A stretch of DNA of 64,000 nucleotides from the NCBI RefSeq assembly GCF_009696675.1, contig NZ_VULN01000002.1, positions 124,001 to 188,000 on the forward strand, written 5' to 3'. Source of the DNA: Acidaminococcus fermentans. GTDB lineage: Bacteria > Bacillota > Negativicutes > Acidaminococcales > Acidaminococcaceae. Of the stretch, positions 60,152 through 64,000 are shown piece after piece. The position numbers and the translations under genes were made by a program. Under the pieces are notes generated by a model. It was not told the DNA's origin, did no database searches, and was given only the letters and a program-made list of their open reading frames with translations. Positions within the stretch are counted from its first letter, which is position 1, and each line of letters begins with the position of its first letter.

Positions 60152-61216
60152 ATGGATAGAATATGGAAGAAACTGGCCGCAGCCTGCCTGGGGATGGTGC
60201 TCCTTTTGGGAACCGCCGCCTGCGGCAGCCAGCCGGCGGCCGAAAACAAAGAGAAGGAAGCCGGGCCCTATGCCGGTCTGCCCAAAGTGGTGCTGGTGGG
60301 AGGGGATTCCTCCGGCAAAGGCTCCGTGGGCCAGCGGTTCGGGGAACTGGTGGCCCAAAAGGTGGGCAAGAAGACCGGGGGACAGCTGACCATCGACTAC
60401 CACCCCAATGCGGAACTGGGCGGGGATGAAGACCTGCTCCGGCAGCTCCGGGCCAACGACATCCAGCTGGTGGTGGGCCAGATGGCTCCGGTGACGGCTT
60501 TTGTGCCGGAGGGAGCGGTGTTCGACCTGCCCATGGTCTTTGCTCCCTATGACGGGAAAACCATCGACCGGGTACTCAACGGGGACGGGTCCTTCCGGCA
60601 GAAACTGGCGGCGGCCTATGACCGGGCGGGGCTCCACTATATGGGTACCCTCCAGAACGGTACCTACCGGCTGATGACCTCCAACCGGCCGGTGAAAAGG
60701 GTGGAGGATTTCCAGGGGCTGAAGATCCGCACCATGAGCAACCGGAACCATATGGCCTTCTGGTCCGCCCTGGGAGCCAATCCCACGCCCCTGGCCTGGC
60801 CGGAGCTGTATTTTTCCCTCCAGAGCGGCATTGTGGATGCGGAAGAAAATGCGGCGGACAGCATCCTTTCCGCCAATTTCAACGAAGTCCAGAAATACGT
60901 GGCGGAAACCAATGTGATCCTGTACGCCAACGAAATGGTCCTGAACAAAAAAGCCTGGGAGAATCTTCCCAAGGCATACCAAAAGGCTCTGGAAGACGCG
61001 GTCCGGGAAGCCCGGGAAGAACTGGCACCTACCCTGATCCAGGTGGACCGGGACTGCAAGGAAAAACTCCAGAAAAAAGGCATGACCCTGGTGGCCTATC
61101 CTCCGGAATTCTACCAAGCAGTCCGGAACCAGCCCGCCGTCCAGGAACTGTACAAGAAAATAGACGCCCAGACCGGAGGACTGGGAACGGTGATGAGGGA
61201 AGAGCTGGAAAAGTAA
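60152..61216 (+). CDS. dctP: TRAP transporter substrate-binding lipoprotein (DctP family)
   Basis: A 354-residue periplasmic receptor, lipid-anchored through lipobox TAAC (Cys24). DctP marks are TGGQLTIDYHPNAELGGDEDLLRQLRANDIQLV, DFQGLKIRTMSNRNHMAFWSALGANPTPLAWPELYFSLQSGIVDAEENA, including the Arg that binds the carboxylate of the ligand. The ligand is therefore an organic acid; AroE-like and AroD neighbours suggest quinate or shikimate. ATG at 60152 is chosen over a frame extending into dctM. Confidence 0.93.
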   Translation: MDRIWKKLAAACLGMVLLLGTAACGSQPAAENKEKEAGPYAGLPKVVLVGGDSSGKGSVGQRFGELVAQKVGKKTGGQLTIDYHPNAELGGDEDLLRQLRANDIQLVVGQMAPVTAFVPEGAVFDLPMVFAPYDGKTIDRVLNGDGSFRQKLAAAYDRAGLHYMGTLQNGTYRLMTSNRPVKRVEDFQGLKIRTMSNRNHMAFWSALGANPTPLAWPELYFSLQSGIVDAEENAADSILSANFNEVQKYVAETNVILYANEMVLNKKAWENLPKAYQKALEDAVREAREELAPTLIQVDRDCKEKLQKKGMTLVAYPPEFYQAVRNQPAVQELYKKIDAQTGGLGTVMREELEK

Positions 61217-61218
61217 GA

Positions 61219-61282
61219 ACGGGGCTGCTGCAGCGCAGCAGCCCCGTCAACGGTCCGCTGACCGTTGACCATTGACCGCTGA
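61219..61282 (+). repeat. Palindrome plus TTGACC-type periodic repeats
   Basis: ACGGGGCTGCTGC and GCAGCAGCCCCGT form a perfect palindrome (61219-61247), then GTCAACGGTCCGCTGACCG, TTGACCATTGACCGCTGAC repeat with 7-8 bp period to 61282. Confidence 0.6.
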
Positions 61283-61283
61283 C

Positions 61284-61335
61284 AAAAAAGAACTGTGAAA
61301 AAATGATTCCTCATTTTTTCACAGTTCCTTTTTTC
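61284..61335. terminator. Bidirectional terminator between dctP and aroD
   Basis: AAAGAACTGTGAAAAAATGA and TCATTTTTTCACAGTTCCTTT pair around TTCC, with A's before and T's after, serving both converging genes. It overlaps the aroD stop codon region. Confidence 0.85.
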
Positions 61336-62086
61336 ATACCCGCTGAATCACCTGGGCCAACAGGTCCGCCGGGAGCTGGCCGGGGGCGGAGGCGGCTCCG
61401 GCGGTGCCGAAAGTGACTGCGGAACCGAACCGGCCTCCTCCGATCCGGGTAATGGCCCCCATGGGCCCCATGGCCATGGTGATCACCGGAGTCCTGGGAT
61501 GGCCTTCCTTCATTTCCAGGGTGGCGGCCAGAAGGGTCAGCACATCTTCTTCCTTCTGGGGCATCACCGCGTATTTGGCCAGGTCGCAGCCCAGGTCCTG
61601 CATGGTGCACAGGGTCCGGACCAGGGTTTCCCGGGAGGGAGTCTTCTGGAAATCATGGCAGGATCCCACCACCTTGATCCCGGCCCTGTGGGCCCGGTTT
61701 ACCAGATGTTCCATCACATCTTTTCCCCGGGACAGCTCCACATCCACCAGGTCCATGGCTCCGCTGTCCATCGCTTCTTCCAGCAGCCGCACATAGTCTT
61801 CCGTGGAAATCTCCAGCTGGCCTCCTTCTACCGTGGTGCGGATGGTGAACAGCAGGGGCAGGTGGGGGATCCGCTGCCGGAACAGGGCCAGGGGAGCCTG
61901 CCAGCTTCCCGGTTCCCGGATGGAGGCGTAGCAGTCTCCCCGCCACTCCGCCAGGTCGCAGGGAGCTTCCGCCAGGGAATCCAGGGCTTCTTCCAGCCCG
62001 GACAGGGTAGGGGCCGTGAGAGGGATGGCGATTTTCGGCTGCCCTTCGCCGATTGCCAGATTTTTCACAAGTACAGGTTGGGCCAT
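61334..62086 (-). CDS. aroD: 3-dehydroquinate dehydratase, type I
   Basis: A 250-residue Schiff-base class enzyme. The catalytic His is in VVGSCHDFQKTP and the Schiff-base Lys in CDLAKYAVMPQ; PCDLAEWRGDCY and LLFTIRTTVEGG are also characteristic. It interconverts 3-dehydroquinate and 3-dehydroshikimate in shikimate synthesis or in quinate breakdown. The convergent neighbours (AroE-like, TRAP) favour a catabolic role, but it may be the only AroD of the cell. AGGAGC precedes the start. Confidence 0.95.
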   Translation of the reverse strand: MAQPVLVKNLAIGEGQPKIAIPLTAPTLSGLEEALDSLAEAPCDLAEWRGDCYASIREPGSWQAPLALFRQRIPHLPLLFTIRTTVEGGQLEISTEDYVRLLEEAMDSGAMDLVDVELSRGKDVMEHLVNRAHRAGIKVVGSCHDFQKTPSRETLVRTLCTMQDLGCDLAKYAVMPQKEEDVLTLLAATLEMKEGHPRTPVITMAMGPMGAITRIGGGRFGSAVTFGTAGAASAPGQLPADLLAQVIQRV

Positions 62087-62117
62087 GATGATTCGCTCCT
62101 TTTTTCGTCTTTGCTCC

Positions 62118-62147
62118 AGTATACGGCAGCGGCTGGAAAAGTGTCAA
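62118..62147 (-). promoter_or_regulatory. Promoter of aroD
   Basis: On the minus strand a perfect TTGACA and TATACT are separated by 18 bp, about 30 bp before the ATG. Confidence 0.75.
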
Positions 62148-62254
62148 TGAAGGCTCTATTCTGTGGACAGGAAGGCCGTTCTTTCAGTCTCTTCTCCAGC
62201 CCTGTTTTTCCGCACTGTCAAACTATACAAAAGTTCGAAAAATTCGCTTTTCTA

Positions 62255-62263
62255 TGCTATAAT
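62255..62263 (+). promoter_or_regulatory. Extended -10 promoter of the YfcC-family gene
   Basis: TGCTATAAT matches the extended -10 exactly; a TTCGAA 18 bp upstream is a poor -35. Confidence 0.55.
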
Positions 62264-62330
62264 TTTTTTGTACAACCGCAGCCAACAGCTGCACCGGCAA
62301 AAATGCGACTGCAGAAAGAAGGAATGTGAA

Positions 62331-63887
62331 ATGTCCGATCAACCCAAGAAACAGAGAAAGATGCTCAGCTCCTATTCCATCGTGTTCCTGTTCCTGATCT
62401 TTACCGCCATCCTTACCTGGTTCGTGCCCCAGTCGGTGGTGGTCAATGATCACGGAACCAAGAAGATCATCTACGACGCCATTATGGTCAAAGGGAAAGT
62501 GGTCGCAGGCCAGGGACTCCAGCCCATGGGACTGTGGGACATCATCATGGCACCGGCCAAGGGCTTTGTAAAGGCGGCCCAGCTGTGCTTTGCCCTGCTG
62601 ATGGCCGGGGCCTTCCTCCACCTGCTGAACTATGTGGGAGCCATGCGGGCCGGGATCGGCTGGCTGCTGAAACGGTTCACCGGCAAGACCCTGATCGTGG
62701 TACTCACCTTTTTCTCCGCCCTGTTCGGTGCCGTCTACGGCCTGTGGGAAGAAATCCCCGCCTACTCCATGGCGGTGGTGCCCCTGTTCGTCCTGGCCGG
62801 CTATGATGTGGTCACCGGGATCGGGGTCCTGACCGTAGGGGCCACCGCAGGCAATATGGCCAGCGTGGTGAATCCTTTTTCCATTGGCGCAGCCGTAGGG
62901 GCCATCGGCAACGAAAGCCTGTCCCTGGGCAGCGGCATCGTCCTCCGGCTGGTGCTCTTTGCGGTGCTGTATCTGGTGGCCCTGGCCTATGTGCTCCAGT
63001 ATGCGGCCCGGGTGAAGAAAGATCCCTCCAAATCCATTGTAGCCGGGCTGCCGGTGAACACCATGGTGGAGGAAAAACAGGAAGAAGTGGAAATCACCAC
63101 CCGGCAGGCCCTGTCCATCGGGCTCCTGGTGCTGATCGTCATTGCCATGATCTGCGGCTATGTGCCCTGGGATTCCATCAAGTTCGCCGACGGGACCACT
63201 GCCAAGACCCTGGTGAACCTGCCCTTTACTTCCCTGGCCAAGGTACCGGTACTGGGGAACCTGCTGGGGGCGGAACACTACACTCAGTTCGGGGACTGGT
63301 ACTTTGAAGAATTTTCCTTCGTGTTCCTGGCCGGAGCTCTGCTCCTGGGGATCATCAACAAGATCCCGGAAGCCACCTTTATCAAAGAATTCATCGCCGG
63401 GGCCCGGGACCTGCTCAGTGTGGTCCTGGTGCTGGCCATTGCCAACGGGATTTCCGTGATCATGGGGAGCAAGACTGCCGGCATGTCCGTCACCTTCGTG
63501 TACTGGATCCAGAGCGCCCTCCAGGGTGTGCCCTCCTGGGCCTTCTCCCTGGCGGTCATCGCGTCCTATGTGGCCATCGGTTTCTTCATGCAGTCCACCA
63601 GCGGGGTGGCCGGAATCACCATGCCCATCCTGGGGGCTGTGGCCTATGCCCTTTATGAAACCGCTCCCATCGGACCGGTGGGCGGCCAGGTGCTGCTGAT
63701 TGCCAGCTTCACCATCGGGCTCAACTTCACCAGTGCCCTGTACCCCAGCGCCACCAACATGGGGACCCTGGAACTGTACAAGGTGCCCTATGACATCTAT
63801 TTGAAATTCATCCTGAAGGGCGCTCTGCTGCTGCTCATTACCGGGGCCGTGATCGTTTCCGTGGCACCCATGCTGGGCATCCTGTAA
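62331..63887 (+). CDS. YfcC/ArcD-type (C4-dicarboxylate anaerobic carrier family) membrane transporter
   Basis: A 518-residue polytopic protein of the DcuC/YfcC superfamily. Typical regions: SSYSIVFLFLIFTAILTWFVP at the start, FALLMAGAFLHLLNYVGAMRAGIGWLLKRFTGK, AVYGLWEEIPAYSMAVVPLFVLAGYD, VGATAGNMASVVNPFSIGAAVGAIGN and the C-terminal QSTSGVAGITMPILGAVA. Such carriers move amino acids, peptides or dicarboxylates. ATG at 62331 follows GAAGGA; the long 5' extension is untranslated leader. The next gene is pepD, so a dipeptide or amino acid is a reasonable cargo. Confidence 0.85.
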   Translation: MSDQPKKQRKMLSSYSIVFLFLIFTAILTWFVPQSVVVNDHGTKKIIYDAIMVKGKVVAGQGLQPMGLWDIIMAPAKGFVKAAQLCFALLMAGAFLHLLNYVGAMRAGIGWLLKRFTGKTLIVVLTFFSALFGAVYGLWEEIPAYSMAVVPLFVLAGYDVVTGIGVLTVGATAGNMASVVNPFSIGAAVGAIGNESLSLGSGIVLRLVLFAVLYLVALAYVLQYAARVKKDPSKSIVAGLPVNTMVEEKQEEVEITTRQALSIGLLVLIVIAMICGYVPWDSIKFADGTTAKTLVNLPFTSLAKVPVLGNLLGAEHYTQFGDWYFEEFSFVFLAGALLLGIINKIPEATFIKEFIAGARDLLSVVLVLAIANGISVIMGSKTAGMSVTFVYWIQSALQGVPSWAFSLAVIASYVAIGFFMQSTSGVAGITMPILGAVAYALYETAPIGPVGGQVLLIASFTIGLNFTSALYPSATNMGTLELYKVPYDIYLKFILKGALLLLITGAVIVSVAPMLGIL

Positions 63888-63933
63888 GCCCTTGGAATAT
63901 AAGGAAACTAACAAGCAAAGGAGTCGTAGCGTC

Positions 63934-64000
63934 ATGACTGTACTGGATTCTCTGGAACCCCGCCGGGTGTTCCATTTCTTTGAAGAACTGTCGAAAATCC
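63934..64000 (+). CDS. pepD: Aminoacyl-histidine dipeptidase, N-terminus (truncated by window edge)
   Basis: Only the first 22 codons are present. The start VLDSLEPRRVFHFFEELSKI is the highly recognisable beginning of PepD (M20 family), which hydrolyses Xaa-His dipeptides such as carnosine. AAAGGAG lies upstream. It follows the YfcC-type transporter by 46 bp, so the two may form an uptake and hydrolysis pair. Confidence 0.8.
   Translation, partial: MTVLDSLEPRRVFHFFEELSKI

Overview
Organism: The window (GC-rich, roughly 55-60% by eye) mixes Gram-negative envelope genes (RND pump, NodT/TolC-type outer-membrane factor, two HlyD-type adaptors) with Firmicute-style genes and regulation (SigH sigma factor, T-box leaders for Met and Trp, L10 leader, LytR-CpsA-Psr protein, tuf-rpmG-secE-nusG-rplKAJL order). 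That combination points to a Negativicute. The load of histidine and other amino-acid catabolism makes an Acidaminococcus-like anaerobe my best guess; this is inference, as there is no rRNA here to confirm it. Layout: 1-8.4 kb is a histidine-type catabolic region: the tail of a formimino-THF cyclodeaminase, a sigma-54 activator divergent from a BCCT transporter plus a histidine-ammonia-lyase homologue that lacks the MIO-forming Ala-Ser-Gly (best read as an ergothionase), then a YuiF-type transporter with a normal hutH. 8.5-20.8 kb holds a GlcD-type FAD oxidase, a secreted FG-GAP-like protein, an RND efflux pair, an SbmA/YddA-type ABC protein, an AGCS amino-acid symporter and a flavodiiron protein. 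20.9-25.2 kb holds rlmB, sigH, an orphan BrxF-like P-loop protein, pfkA and uppP. 25.3-30.5 kb has five tRNAs, tuf, and the L33-SecE-NusG-L11-L1-L10-L7/L12 cluster, which is followed not by rpoBC but by a Met T-box and metNIQ (30.6-33.4 kb). 33.5-36.5 kb has an M20 amidohydrolase, a DUF441 protein, and a flavodoxin/DUF3793 operon behind DtxR-like operators. 36.7-43.3 kb is a five-gene OMF-HlyD-ABC-permease-permease exporter. 43.3-48.3 kb has an M20 peptidase, zinc-ribbon/OB, zinc-ribbon/SH3 and L,D-transpeptidase genes, a repeat-rich gap and small genes. 48.3-55.2 kb is a Trp T-box plus complete trpEGDCFBA. 55.3-64 kb has an LCP protein, a repeat-rich gap with a possible short RNA, a variant aroE with a TRAP transporter (dctQMP) facing aroD, a YfcC-family transporter and the start of pepD. 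How it fits together: The strongest theme is import and deamination of amino acids and their derivatives. The BCCT protein and MIO-less lyase form a predicted betaine-of-histidine (ergothioneine or hercynine) uptake-and-cleavage operon under sigma-54 control, next to ordinary histidine import and deamination. The aroE-TRAP-aroD locus looks like quinate/shikimate use. Met and Trp supply are each gated by tRNA-sensing T-boxes. Two multi-part export systems share only one outer-membrane channel within the window. Intergenic DNA carries three kinds of dispersed sequence: a stereotyped terminator built on GGCTGTTGC, 7-8 bp periodic GTCNNNG-type repeats, and GTAGGGGC palindromes.
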